Notes: generated from the sequence alone by a model not told the origin. Counted from the first letter of the stretch, positions 1-7,102 are shown. The stretch: 10,229 nt of DNA from Ruminococcaceae bacterium UBA3220 (GCA_002363095.1 DEWC01000077.1:1-10229); one strand, 5' to 3'. A program made the numbers and translations.

Positions 1-696
1 GATTTTATTGATATAAATATGGGTTGTCCCGCTCCCAAGGTTGCCGGAAACGGCGGAGGGAGCAGTCTTATGAAGGATATTTCGCTGGCGGAAAAAATCG
101 TAAAAGCGGTTGTAAATGCCTCAACGGTGCCGGTAACTGTGAAAATGCGAACCGGGATTGATGAATATTCTCTAAACGCCCCTGAACTTGCAAAGGCGGC
201 GGAGGACGCGGGCGCCGCCGCTGTTACGGTGCACGGTCGAACAAAGGCTCAAATGTATGCGCCGCCGATAGATTTTGAAACCATAAAGGCGGTAAAGGAA
301 GCGGTAGAAATCCCGGTTGTCGCAAACGGAGATATAAAGGACGGAGCGTCCGCCCTCGAAATGTACCGGAAAACAGGTTGCGATTTTGTGATGATCGGCA
401 GGGCGGCGCGCGGAAACCCGTTTATTTTTGAGGAGATTAACGCGTTTTTTGAAAAAAGGGACTATATTCCGAAAACATTAGAGCAAAGACTGGAAGTTTT
501 GCTTTTACAGGTAAAACTTATGCAAAAATACCGTAGTGAGAAGGTGGCTATGCTCGAAGCGCGCAAGCACGCCGCGTGGTATTTGTCGGGGCTTAGGGGA
601 GCCGCCTCGTTAAGGCGCGAATGCGGCAGCATTAACAGTGTGAAAGATGTCGAGTTATTATGTGAAAAAGCACTTGAATACAATAATAATTTGTGA
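1..696 (+). CDS. dusB: tRNA-dihydrouridine synthase, DusB-like (5' truncated by window edge)
   Basis: This flavoenzyme reduces specific uridines in the tRNA D-loop to dihydrouridine, using FMN and NADPH in the cytoplasm. The reading frame is open from base 1, so the N-terminal part of the TIM barrel lies outside the window. An internal ATG at 19 is not the start. The visible part begins with DFIDINMGCP, the Dus active-site block whose Cys (visible residue 9) is the catalytic acid. VKMRTG, VHGRTKAQMY, the FMN-phosphate strand VVANGDI and MIGRAARGNPFIF follow in the usual order. RKHAAWYLSGLRGAASLR near the C-terminus matches the helical tRNA-binding domain of DusB-type enzymes. The gene ends 38 bases before yebC on the same strand with no terminator between them, so co-transcription is likely. 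The family is certain; the DusB subtype is inferred from the C-terminal motif. Confidence 0.93.
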   Translation, partial: DFIDINMGCPAPKVAGNGGGSSLMKDISLAEKIVKAVVNASTVPVTVKMRTGIDEYSLNAPELAKAAEDAGAAAVTVHGRTKAQMYAPPIDFETIKAVKEAVEIPVVANGDIKDGASALEMYRKTGCDFVMIGRAARGNPFIFEEINAFFEKRDYIPKTLEQRLEVLLLQVKLMQKYRSEKVAMLEARKHAAWYLSGLRGAASLRRECGSINSVKDVELLCEKALEYNNNL

Positions 697-734
697 TAAA
701 ATGATTAGGTTAAATTCGGAAGGATGATTTAATT

Positions 735-1466
735 ATGTCAGGACATTCAAAATGGAATAACATAAAAAGGAAAAAGGAGAAAACCGACGCCGCAAAGGCA
801 AAGATTTTCACCAAAATGGGAAGAGAGATAGCCGTTATTGTAAAGCAAGGCGGACCAAATCCCCAGGAAAACAGCAGGTTAAAGGATGCGATTGCCAAAG
901 CAAAGGCGGCGAATGTTCCTAACGACAATATTGAAAGAATTATCAAAAAGGCGGCAGGCGAATCCGGCGGTGCCGATTACGAAGAACTTGTTTATGAGGG
1001 TTACGGACCGAACGGCGTTGCCGTTATAGTGGAGACCCTTACCGACAATCGCAACAGAACCGCCGGCGATATAAGGCACTATTTTGACAAATGCGGCGGC
1101 AACCTCGGTCAGTCCGGTTCGGTTATGTTTATGTTCGACCGAAAAGGAATTATCGAAATCGAAGCCGAGGGCAAAAGCGAGGACGAGGTGATGGAAGCCG
1201 CCCTTGAAGCTGGCGCGGAGGATTTTGATTTTGACGGCGATGTTTTTGAAATATCAACGGCGCCCGGCGACCTCGGAGCAGTCCGCGACGCCCTTGAAGA
1301 AAAAGGATATTCGTTTACCTCCGCCGAGGTTCAGTATATTCCGCAAACGACCACCGCTATTGAGGATGCCGAGGCGTCTGAAAAAATGGAAAAACTTATC
1401 GATATGCTTGAAGAAAACGACGATGTTCAAAACATCTGGCACAACTGGGAAATGCCTGAAGAATAA
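735..1466 (+). CDS. yebC: YebC/PmpR (TACO1-like) family protein
   Basis: This is a 243-residue full-length member of the YebC/TACO1 family. The family is described both as a DNA-binding transcriptional regulator (PmpR) and, for some bacterial members and mitochondrial TACO1, as a ribosome-associated factor that helps translation of difficult sequences such as proline runs. The N-terminal signature MSGHSKWNNIKRKK is textbook, and is followed by AKIFTKMGREI and the helical block around NVPNDNIERIIKKAAG. The middle has YEGYGPNGVAVIVETLTDNRNRTA and LGQSGSVMFMFDRKG. The acidic C-terminal domain ends in NDDVQNIWHNWEMPEE, like the usual VQxVxxN end. The start is set by a GGAAGGA ribosome binding site just upstream. 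The gene sits directly after the Dus gene and converges on radC across a palindromic terminator. Which of the two proposed functions applies here cannot be told from the sequence. Confidence 0.95.
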   Translation: MSGHSKWNNIKRKKEKTDAAKAKIFTKMGREIAVIVKQGGPNPQENSRLKDAIAKAKAANVPNDNIERIIKKAAGESGGADYEELVYEGYGPNGVAVIVETLTDNRNRTAGDIRHYFDKCGGNLGQSGSVMFMFDRKGIIEIEAEGKSEDEVMEAALEAGAEDFDFDGDVFEISTAPGDLGAVRDALEEKGYSFTSAEVQYIPQTTTAIEDAEASEKMEKLIDMLEENDDVQNIWHNWEMPEE

Positions 1467-1471
1467 TAAAA

Positions 1472-1497
1472 ATGGGTGCAACCGCGGTTGCACCCAT
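1472..1497. terminator. Palindromic, probably bidirectional terminator between yebC and radC
   Basis: A perfect 26-base palindrome has ATGGGTGCAACCG as one arm and CGGTTGCACCCAT as the other. On the minus strand the stem is followed directly by TTTTTATTATT, an excellent U-tract that would end radC transcription. On the plus strand it is followed by AGATTTTAG, a poorer U-tract that may still end the dus-yebC transcript. It lies 5 bases after the yebC stop codon and 29 bases beyond the radC stop. Confidence 0.85.
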
Positions 1498-1526
1498 AGA
1501 TTTTAGATTATCGGCGAAACATTTCG

Positions 1527-2225
1527 TTATAAATCAAACAAATAGGAATATTTTGTGCTCTGCGCGAGAGAAACATAATCGGTACCCGAGATTATCAAAT
1601 GGTCAACAACCCTTATGTTAAGTTTGGCAAGGGTCGAAATAATGCTTTCGGTGGCACTGATATCGTCATCGCTCGGAAGAGCATAGTTCTTCGGGTGGTT
1701 ATGAGATAAAATCAGACTTTGCGCGTTCTTTTCGAGCGCAAACTTTACAATTTCCCTTGTAGATATGCCGACTTCGCAAAAATCGCCTTCATTTAAAAAT
1801 TTAAAGGCAATCGGCTTTCCCGTCTGATTTAAAAGAAGAACACCTATTCGCTCATTCTCGAGGCCGAAAAACTGTTTGCAAATATTCTGTTCAATCTGTT
1901 CGCGGTCAGAATGTTCAAAAAGGCTTTTGCTCTTTTCAAGCACATATTTTCGAGCAATCGGGATAATCATTTTAAGCAGAATTGCGGAATTTTCCGATAT
2001 CCCTTTGACCGAAGTAAGATCACTCATCGGCGCTTCAAGCACACCGCTTAACGATTTATATTTGTTTATGAGTTCATGAGCTAACGGATTAGTGTCCTTT
2101 TGCGGTATGCAATAAAAGAGCAACAGTTCAAGCCATTTATAATCCGGAGTTTCATCACCGAAAACGCCGTTTAAGAATTCATCTTTAAGGCGCGCTCGAT
2201 GGCCTTTATGAATATTTTCGGGCAT
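1527..2225 (-). CDS. radC: RadC family JAB/MPN-domain protein (UPF0758)
   Basis: A 232-residue RadC family protein. An N-terminal helix-hairpin-helix region (DLTSVKGISENSAILLKMI) precedes a C-terminal JAB/JAMM metalloprotease-like domain. The JAMM zinc motif is intact: SHNHP, followed by SDDDISATE, gives the two His and the downstream Asp, with a candidate catalytic Glu upstream in GDFCEVGISTREIV. RadC was named for a supposed DNA repair role that is now doubted; the domain predicts a Zn-dependent hydrolase of unknown substrate, often linked to recombination or competence. The reading frame extends upstream to 2288, but the ATG at 2225 is preferred. It starts MPENIHKGHRARLK, has GAGGTGG just upstream, and follows a consensus promoter whose predicted transcription start lies downstream of 2288. 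The gene is divergent from the RluA-family gene and convergent with yebC. Confidence 0.93.
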   Translation of the reverse strand: MPENIHKGHRARLKDEFLNGVFGDETPDYKWLELLLFYCIPQKDTNPLAHELINKYKSLSGVLEAPMSDLTSVKGISENSAILLKMIIPIARKYVLEKSKSLFEHSDREQIEQNICKQFFGLENERIGVLLLNQTGKPIAFKFLNEGDFCEVGISTREIVKFALEKNAQSLILSHNHPKNYALPSDDDISATESIISTLAKLNIRVVDHLIISGTDYVSLAQSTKYSYLFDL

Positions 2226-2244
2226 TTTTTCCACCTCGATATTG

Positions 2245-2273
2245 ATTATACACGAAAAATATTGCGATTTCAA
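2245..2273 (-). promoter_or_regulatory. Sigma-A-type promoter of radC
   Basis: On the minus strand, TTGAAA (2273-2268), a 17-base spacer and TATAAT (2250-2245) form a near-consensus housekeeping promoter. Transcription would start near 2238, giving a leader of about 13 bases before the radC ATG. The -35 box lies just 5' of the plus-strand AAGGAG of the divergent pseudouridine synthase gene, so radC promoter activity and that gene's leader overlap. Confidence 0.75.
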
Positions 2274-2286
2274 GAAGGAGAGAACC

Positions 2287-3255
2287 ATGAAAAGCGTTAC
2301 AGTTACAAAAAACGACGCGGGTATGCGATTTGATAAGTTTATATCGAAACTTTGCCCTTTGATGCCTTCTTCCCTTCTTTATAAGTTTATACGAACAAAG
2401 CATATAAAACTTAACCGCAAAAAGCCCGGGATAGGAGATAAAATTTGCGAGGGCGATATCATTGATTTATATATCGCCGACGAATTTTTCGAAAAGGCGC
2501 CAAAAAACTACGACTTTTTGTCGAGCCCCGATAATCTCAAAATCGTTTATGAAGACGAAAACATTATTTTGGTCGATAAAAACCAGGGACTTCTTGTGCA
2601 TCCCGATAAGGGTGAATACAGGGACACCCTGATAGGACGGATACAGCATTATCTTTATAAAAAGGGTGAATATGACCCTGAAGCGGAGAACGGGTTTAAG
2701 CCTGCCCTTGCAAACCGTATTGACCGCAACACCGGCGGAATCGTAATCGCCTGCAAGAATTCACAGGCGTTAAGGATTATTTGCGATAAGATTAAAAACC
2801 GTGAAATTGATAAGCGTTACCTTTGTATCGTTCACGGTATTCCGAAAGAAAAATCCGCCACTTTGCAAAGTTATCTTCAAAAAAACGAGGAAAAGAATAA
2901 AGTCTTTTTAAGCGGCAGAAAAACCGACCTTAACAGAACGATAAAAACAAAGTATACCACCCTCGCAACCAAAAACGGTTTTTCGCTTCTCGAAATTGAA
3001 TTGCTTACGGGGCGCACACATCAGATAAGGGCGCATATGTCGTCAATAGGGCATCCGCTTTTGGGCGACGGAAAATACGGAAAAAACGGAAATGACAAAA
3101 AACATGGCTTTGATAAGCAGGCGCTTTATTCTTATAAGGTGACCTTTGATTTTAAAAGCGATGCGGGAATTCTCAACTATCTTAAAGGAAAAACCTTTAC
3201 GGTTGAGAGCGTATGGTTCGCCGAGCAGATGTTTGGTGATACAAAATATAATTAA
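2287..3255 (+). CDS. RluA-family rRNA/tRNA pseudouridine synthase
   Basis: A 322-residue pseudouridine synthase that isomerises uridine to pseudouridine in rRNA or tRNA. An N-terminal S4 RNA-binding domain (about residues 1-65, MRFDKFISKLCP to GDIIDLYI) precedes the catalytic domain, with VYEDENIILVDKNQGLLVHP at its start. The active-site loop reads NRIDRNTGG with the catalytic Asp at residue 146; the common form is HRLDxxTSG, so His and Ser are replaced. KRYLCIVHG, LLTGRTHQIRAH and HPLLGDGKYG follow, all expected of RluA/RluC/RluD enzymes. The frame is open upstream to 2242, but ATG 2287 with AAGGAGAG 6-8 bases upstream is clearly the start. The stop lies 24 bases before guaA, so the two probably share a transcript. 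The target uridine cannot be assigned. Confidence 0.93.
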   Translation: MKSVTVTKNDAGMRFDKFISKLCPLMPSSLLYKFIRTKHIKLNRKKPGIGDKICEGDIIDLYIADEFFEKAPKNYDFLSSPDNLKIVYEDENIILVDKNQGLLVHPDKGEYRDTLIGRIQHYLYKKGEYDPEAENGFKPALANRIDRNTGGIVIACKNSQALRIICDKIKNREIDKRYLCIVHGIPKEKSATLQSYLQKNEEKNKVFLSGRKTDLNRTIKTKYTTLATKNGFSLLEIELLTGRTHQIRAHMSSIGHPLLGDGKYGKNGNDKKHGFDKQALYSYKVTFDFKSDAGILNYLKGKTFTVESVWFAEQMFGDTKYN

Positions 3256-3279
3256 AATCTTTCACAAAAGGAGATATTT

Positions 3280-4806
3280 ATGAAAAACCAGACCGTTCTT
3301 ATCCTTGATTTCGGAGGACAGTACAAAGAACTGATTGCAAGAAGAGTGCGCGAATGCAAGGTTTATTCGATAGTTAAGCCCGGTGATATAACCGTCGCCG
3401 AAATAAAGGATATAGACCCTATCGGTATTATTCTTACCGGCGGACCGAGCAGTGTTTATAAGGAGGATTCGCCTCACTGCGATAAGGAAATATTCAGTTT
3501 AGGAATACCGGTTCTCGGCATTTGTTACGGCACCCAGCTTCTCGCTTGGAGCGTAGGCGGAAAGGTAGAGCCTTGCGCAGTAAGCGAATACGGAAAGACA
3601 AAGATGACCGTATCGCCGAAGTGCGATTTATATAAGGGCATGGACAAGGAACAGATAGGACTTATGAGCCATACCGACCAAATCACCGTACTCCCGGAAG
3701 GGTTTGTTTCGGTTGCCTCAACAAAAGATTGCAAAAACGCTTCAATCGCCGATAAAAAGAGGAAACTTTACGGTATGCAGTTTCATCCCGAGGTTGAATC
3801 GACCCCGAACGGCACCAAATTCATTAAAAACTTCCTTTATGAAATTTGCGGCGCAAAAGGGGACTATAACCTCAAAAATCTTGAAGGTCAGTTAATAGAG
3901 CAAATAAGAAATCAGGTGGGCGATAATCATGTTCTGCTTGCCCTTTCGGGAGGCGTTGATTCCTCTGTTTGCGCGGCGCTTCTTTCAAAAGCAATACCGG
4001 GCAGGCTTCACTGTGTTTTTGTCGACCACGGACTTATGAGAAAGGACGAAGGCGACCAAATTGAAGAGGCGTTTAAGGATAAGGATATTGACTTTATAAG
4101 GGTTAATGCCAAGGATAGATTTTTAAAGGCGTTAAAAGGCGTTGTCGACCCCGAGCAAAAGCGAAAAATAATCGGCGCCATGTTTATTGAGGCGTTTAAG
4201 ATTGAGCGTGATAAGTTGAGCGATGTCAAATTTTTGGCGCAGGGAACGATATATCCCGACGTTATAGAATCGGGCGGAAGCAAGGCTGCAACCATAAAAA
4301 GCCATCACAATGTCGGCGGACTTCCCGAAGACCTCGGGTTTACGGGGCTTGTAGAACCGCTCCGCGGACTTTTCAAGGATGAGGTAAGAAAACTCGGAAG
4401 ACAGTTGGGACTTTCAAAGGAGTATGTTGACCGCCAGCCCTTCCCCGGACCGGGCTTGGGCGTTCGCGTTATGGGCGAAATAACCGATGAAAAACTCGAC
4501 ATTCTTAAAGATGCCGATGCAATTTTCCGCGAGATAATGATTAAAAACAGAATTAAATCCGACCAATATTTCGCCGTGCTTACCGACACCCGTTCGGTCG
4601 GCGTCGTCGGCGATTTCAGGACATACGAATACACCGTCGCTTTGAGGGCGGTAAAAACATCCGATTTTATGACCTGCGAATACACTCCGATACCCCATAA
4701 GTTTTTGGGGCTTGCGGCGTCAAGAATAGTAAACGAGGTTGAAGGCGTCGGCCGTGTTGTTTACGATATAACCGGCAAACCGCCTGCGACTATTGAGTGG
4801 GAATAA
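3280..4806 (+). CDS. guaA: GMP synthase (glutamine-hydrolysing)
   Basis: This 508-residue enzyme converts XMP to GMP using ATP and glutamine, the last step of guanine nucleotide synthesis. The N-terminal class I glutamine amidotransferase domain carries the oxyanion/nucleophile motif GICYGTQ (Cys82; Thr where Met is usual) and FHPEVEST (His169, Glu171). The ATP pyrophosphatase domain has the PP-loop ALSGGVDSS (223-229). The dimerisation domain has PFPGPGLGVRVMGEI and ends ITGKPPATIEWE, the normal C-terminus, so the gene is complete. AAAGGAGA precedes the ATG. It follows the pseudouridine synthase by 24 bases, and there is no room for a purine riboswitch directly upstream. The 3' end of guaA is an established attachment site for genomic islands in many bacteria, and the block that follows here fits that. 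Confidence 0.98.
   Translation: MKNQTVLILDFGGQYKELIARRVRECKVYSIVKPGDITVAEIKDIDPIGIILTGGPSSVYKEDSPHCDKEIFSLGIPVLGICYGTQLLAWSVGGKVEPCAVSEYGKTKMTVSPKCDLYKGMDKEQIGLMSHTDQITVLPEGFVSVASTKDCKNASIADKKRKLYGMQFHPEVESTPNGTKFIKNFLYEICGAKGDYNLKNLEGQLIEQIRNQVGDNHVLLALSGGVDSSVCAALLSKAIPGRLHCVFVDHGLMRKDEGDQIEEAFKDKDIDFIRVNAKDRFLKALKGVVDPEQKRKIIGAMFIEAFKIERDKLSDVKFLAQGTIYPDVIESGGSKAATIKSHHNVGGLPEDLGFTGLVEPLRGLFKDEVRKLGRQLGLSKEYVDRQPFPGPGLGVRVMGEITDEKLDILKDADAIFREIMIKNRIKSDQYFAVLTDTRSVGVVGDFRTYEYTVALRAVKTSDFMTCEYTPIPHKFLGLAASRIVNEVEGVGRVVYDITGKPPATIEWE
4795..4801. other. Candidate attachment core (GAGTGGG) at the guaA 3' end, repeated at 7202-7208
   Basis: GAGTGGG encodes the Glu-Trp end of GuaA, the segment used as the attachment core by guaA-type islands. 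The same seven bases recur in direct orientation at 7202-7208. There, GAG TGG GCT TGA would read E-W-A-stop, as a displaced older guaA end might. The two copies enclose 2.4 kb containing the PadR operon. A seven-base match is weak by itself, and no integrase is present between the copies. Confidence 0.35.
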
Positions 4807-4866
4807 TCACAGAAATCCTAAAAACCCGGTAATATCAAGGGTTTTCGGACTTCGCCCACCCCTTTT

Positions 4867-4885
4867 GATAACGATTTGATAACAA
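4867..4885 (+). repeat. GATAAC-N4-TGATAACAA repeat, left copy
   Basis: GATAAC, GATT and TGATAACAA stand in a row here. The same arrangement, with AAAA in place of GATT, occurs at 7084-7102 in the same orientation, so 16 of 19 bases match. The two copies flank the PadR operon on either side. Closely spaced repeats of this kind resemble recombinase arm-binding sites; that role is an inference. Confidence 0.6.
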
Positions 4886-5014
4886 TCCTTAGAGTGACCA
4901 TTATTCTATACAACGAGTGGTTTGCAGGTTATCGGAATAATATTCAAGCGGGATATGATTTTGCCAAGACCTCCGGTGGCAACGGAGGGAGCGAAACAAC
5001 GCGACTGACAAAGC

Positions 5015-5053
5015 AGTGGCAGGGAGATTAACACCTCTCTGCTGCTCTTTTTT
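5015..5053 (+). terminator. Intrinsic terminator upstream of the padR promoter
   Basis: GCAGGGAG (5019-5026) pairs with CTCTCTGC (5035-5042) around an 8-base loop. The stem extends outward to 5015/5046 with two G-U pairs, and six T residues follow (5048-5053). It would stop transcription arriving from guaA or from an RNA in the preceding gap, insulating the PadR operon. Confidence 0.85.
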
Positions 5054-5072
5054 GTCATTTTTTCAAAATCTA

Positions 5073-5101
5073 TTGACAAAATCAATACTTCGTGATATGA
5101 T
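5073..5101 (+). promoter_or_regulatory. Consensus promoter of the padR-DUF1700-DUF4097 operon
   Basis: TTGACA (5073-5078), a 17-base spacer and TATGAT (5096-5101) form a near-perfect sigma-A promoter. The expected transcription start is near 5108, and a strong AGGAGG ribosome binding site (5114-5119) precedes the ATG at 5126. Confidence 0.9.
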
Positions 5102-5114
5102 GTATTACATCATA
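5096..5114. promoter_or_regulatory. Palindromic operator overlapping the -10 box, probable PadR autoregulatory site
   Basis: TATGATGTA, a central T and TACATCATA form a perfect 19-base palindrome that includes the whole -10 box and reaches to the ribosome binding site. It contains the ATGT...ACAT dyad known from PadR-family operators. A bound PadR dimer would block RNA polymerase directly, so negative autoregulation is the natural reading. Confidence 0.82.
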
Positions 5115-5125
5115 GGAGGTATTTT

Positions 5126-5446
5126 ATGGATATTCAGTTGAAGCGAGGCCTCTTGGACGTCTGCGTTTTGGCAGCCATTAAGAGCGAAGATTCATACGGC
5201 TATAAGATCATAAAAGATATGAAACCGTATATTGAGCTTTCCGAATCAACCTTATATACCATTCTGAAACGTTTGGAAACAGCCAATATGTTGACCGTTC
5301 GCACCGCTGAGCACAGCGGAAGACTTCGGAAGTATTACCGTATCACCGATGAAGGATTGAAGCGTATTGAAGATTTCAAGGATGAATGGAAAGAAATTAT
5401 GTCTATATATCGGTTCGTAACCAAGGAGGATAACGGTAATGAATAA
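5126..5446 (+). CDS. PadR family transcriptional regulator
   Basis: A 106-residue winged-helix repressor of the PadR family. MDIQLKRGLLDVCVLAAI is the usual first helix, SYGYKIIKDMK the second, and the recognition region LSESTLYTILKRLETANML is highly typical. The wing carries HSGRLRKYYRITDEG, and a C-terminal helix (GLKRIEDFKDEWKEIMSIYRFV) serves for dimerisation. The short C-terminus places it with the small PadR proteins that respond to envelope or antimicrobial stress. Its last 8 bases overlap the DUF1700 gene. The palindrome in its own promoter suggests autoregulation and control of the whole operon. The inducing signal is unknown; the DUF1700 and DUF4097 partners suggest that it relates to the cell envelope. 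Confidence 0.95.
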   Translation: MDIQLKRGLLDVCVLAAIKSEDSYGYKIIKDMKPYIELSESTLYTILKRLETANMLTVRTAEHSGRLRKYYRITDEGLKRIEDFKDEWKEIMSIYRFVTKEDNGNE

Positions 5447-6041
5447 ACAAGAGTTTCTTACCCAGTTGCGTAAAGGATTGTCAGGCTTGCCGCAGGAGGA
5501 TATAGAAGAACGCCTGACATTTTATAGCGAGATGATTGACGACTACATAGAAGAAGGTTTGTCAGAGTCCGAGGCTGTGAGTAAAATTGGGTCGGTTAAT
5601 TATGTAGTTACACAAATTTTGGAAGACACACCACTCACAAAACTTGTTAAAGAGAAAGTTAAGCCGAACAGAGTATTGAGGGCTTGGGAAATTGTACTTC
5701 TCGTATTGGGCTCACCGATATGGCTTTCACTTTTAATTGCCGCATTTTCAATAATTCTTGCCGCTTACATTGTGATATGGTCTGTTGCCGTTACATTGTG
5801 GTCAATAGGAGCATCCTTTGCAGCGTGTTCACTTGGCGGGATCATATCGGCAGTAGTTTTCGCATTTCAAGGGAACGGACTTACGGGACTTGCTGTGCTT
5901 AGTGCGGGTATTTTCTGCGCAGGTTTATCCATTTTTCTGTTTTTCGGCTGCAAAGCTGCTACAAAAGGTATCTTGTTGCTGACCAAAAAGATGGCTTTAG
6001 GCATTAAAACCTTGTTTGTTGGAAAGGAGGCAGTACAATGA
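5439..6041 (+). CDS. DUF1700 (HAAS-type) membrane protein
   Basis: A 200-residue membrane protein. The soluble N-terminus (about residues 1-75), MNKQEFLTQLRKGLSGLPQE through DDYIEEGLSESEAVSKIGS, is the DUF1700 signature: a helical domain with a Gly-Leu-Ser-Glu-x-Glu-Ala motif that recurs next to PadR regulators and is thought to act in signalling. About four hydrophobic segments follow (roughly 84-105, 106-123, 126-145 and 148-171), ending in a short basic tail. AAGGAGG at 5423-5429 sets the start, which overlaps padR by 8 bases. The stop overlaps the next start by 4 bases (ATGA), so translation is coupled across all three genes. The molecular role is not established; transmission of an envelope signal to PadR is a common proposal, not shown here. 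Confidence 0.92.
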   Translation: MNKQEFLTQLRKGLSGLPQEDIEERLTFYSEMIDDYIEEGLSESEAVSKIGSVNYVVTQILEDTPLTKLVKEKVKPNRVLRAWEIVLLVLGSPIWLSLLIAAFSIILAAYIVIWSVAVTLWSIGASFAACSLGGIISAVVFAFQGNGLTGLAVLSAGIFCAGLSIFLFFGCKAATKGILLLTKKMALGIKTLFVGKEAVQ

Positions 6042-7003
6042 GCAAAACAGTAAAAATATGGCTCATTACTGCAGCAGTACTCGTCACACTTGGGTTGATT
6101 CTTTTTGCAGGTGTGATGGCAAACTATGATTGGAACTTTAGCAAACTCAGTACCGTTACATATGTAACTAATACCTACGAGACTACCGGCGAATTTGACA
6201 AAATATCAATCAATGTAGATACAACGGAGATTGAATTTGTACCTACCGAGGATGAATCTTGCAGTATCGTTTGCTTTGAAGCAGAAAAAGTAAAGCATTC
6301 CGCTGCCGTGCAAAACGGCACCCTTGTTATTGACACAACAGACACACGCAAATGGTATGATCATATATGTATTTCTATTGGGACTCCAAAGATGACCGTT
6401 TACTTGCCACGAAATGAATATGCTTCGCTGTTTATAGAAACAGATACCGGCGATATCAATATCCCCAAGGATTTTACCTTTGAGGAAATCGAAATAGACG
6501 GTGACACATCGGATGTTGGTTGCTTTGCATCTGTTTCCAATGTCCTTGAGATTGAATTAAGCACCGGCGATATCAATGTAGATAGCATTACGGCAGGTCG
6601 GGTAAATCTTACTACAACAACGGGTGAAATCACGGTCAATAATGTAACCGCTAAAAATGACATTGATATCGAAACTGATACAGGTACAGTAAGATTGACG
6701 AATGTTTCTTGTGCGGACTTTGTGGCAGAAAGCGATACCGGTACTATAACTTTAAAGAATGCTGTGGCAACGGGTAGCTTTTCTGTTGAAAATGATACAG
6801 GTGATGTGAGATTTGAAAATAGCGACGCTGCACAGATTTCTGTCAAGACAAGTACGGGTGATGTTACCGGCACATTACTTTCCGAAAAGGTATTTATCAC
6901 CGAAACCTCTACCGGCAGAATCAGCGTTCCAAAAACAACATCAGGCGGAAAATGCGAGATCACAACCTCAACCGGGGATATAAAAATTGATGTAACCCCG
7001 TGA
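6038..7003 (+). CDS. DUF4097 repeat protein, membrane-anchored (LiaG/LiaX-like fold)
   Basis: A 321-residue protein with one N-terminal hydrophobic segment (about residues 7-27), likely a signal anchor that leaves the rest outside the cell. After a beta-rich lead-in, residues 134-321 are a run of about ten imperfect 15-23-residue repeats, each with a Thr/Ser-Thr-Gly core: ETDTGDI, DGDTSDV, ELSTGDI, TTTTGEI, ETDTGTV, ESDTGTI, ENDTGDV, KTSTGDV, ETSTGRI and TTSTGDI. This is the DUF4097 pattern, predicted to stack as a right-handed beta-solenoid. Related domains occur in LiaG and LiaX, linked to envelope stress and antimicrobial peptide resistance in Bacillus and Enterococcus. GGAAAGGAGG precedes the ATG, which overlaps the DUF1700 stop by 4 bases. 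It is the last gene of the operon. The function here is inferred from family and context. Confidence 0.93.
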   Translation: MSKTVKIWLITAAVLVTLGLILFAGVMANYDWNFSKLSTVTYVTNTYETTGEFDKISINVDTTEIEFVPTEDESCSIVCFEAEKVKHSAAVQNGTLVIDTTDTRKWYDHICISIGTPKMTVYLPRNEYASLFIETDTGDINIPKDFTFEEIEIDGDTSDVGCFASVSNVLEIELSTGDINVDSITAGRVNLTTTTGEITVNNVTAKNDIDIETDTGTVRLTNVSCADFVAESDTGTITLKNAVATGSFSVENDTGDVRFENSDAAQISVKTSTGDVTGTLLSEKVFITETSTGRISVPKTTSGGKCEITTSTGDIKIDVTP

Positions 7004-7083
7004 ATTTCTAAGTAAAATAGTTATAATATATCTATATTCAACTCCCGATTATCCACGGTAAAATTATTCTTGTTATCAACTTC

Positions 7084-7102
7084 GATAACAAAATGATAAC
7101 AA
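7084..7102 (+). repeat. GATAAC-N4-TGATAACAA repeat, right copy
   Basis: This copy reads GATAAC, AAAA, TGATAACAA and matches 4867-4885 at 16 of 19 positions in the same orientation. A further inverted GTTATC lies just upstream, at about 7074. Together these make a small cluster like those bound by tyrosine recombinases at element ends; this role is inferred. Confidence 0.6.

Larger units (their letters stand above)
4807..5072. other. Gene-free leader region between guaA and the padR promoter
   Basis: No coding frame is convincing in these 266 bases. The stretch holds a 7-bp hairpin (AAAACCC 4821-4827 with GGGTTTT 4839-4845) that could weakly end guaA transcription. It also holds a GATAAC repeat pair, a GC-rich hairpin (CCTCCG 4970-4975 with CGGAGG 4983-4988), and a strong terminator at its right end. 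The ordered hairpins before the terminator suggest the 3' end of a transcript or a small structured RNA, but I recognise no known family. Confidence 0.5.

Noticed and set aside
3256..3279. Purine riboswitch upstream of guaA
   Set aside because: Only 24 bases separate guaA from the preceding gene, too little for an aptamer.
4008..4698. Long minus-strand frames inside guaA
   Set aside because: They are antisense to a highly conserved gene and have no protein family resemblance.
6400..6963. 187-codon minus-strand frame opposite the DUF4097 gene
   Set aside because: The repeated Thr-Gly codons of the real gene keep the opposite frame open and produce an artificial periodic peptide (ISPVSVS-like).
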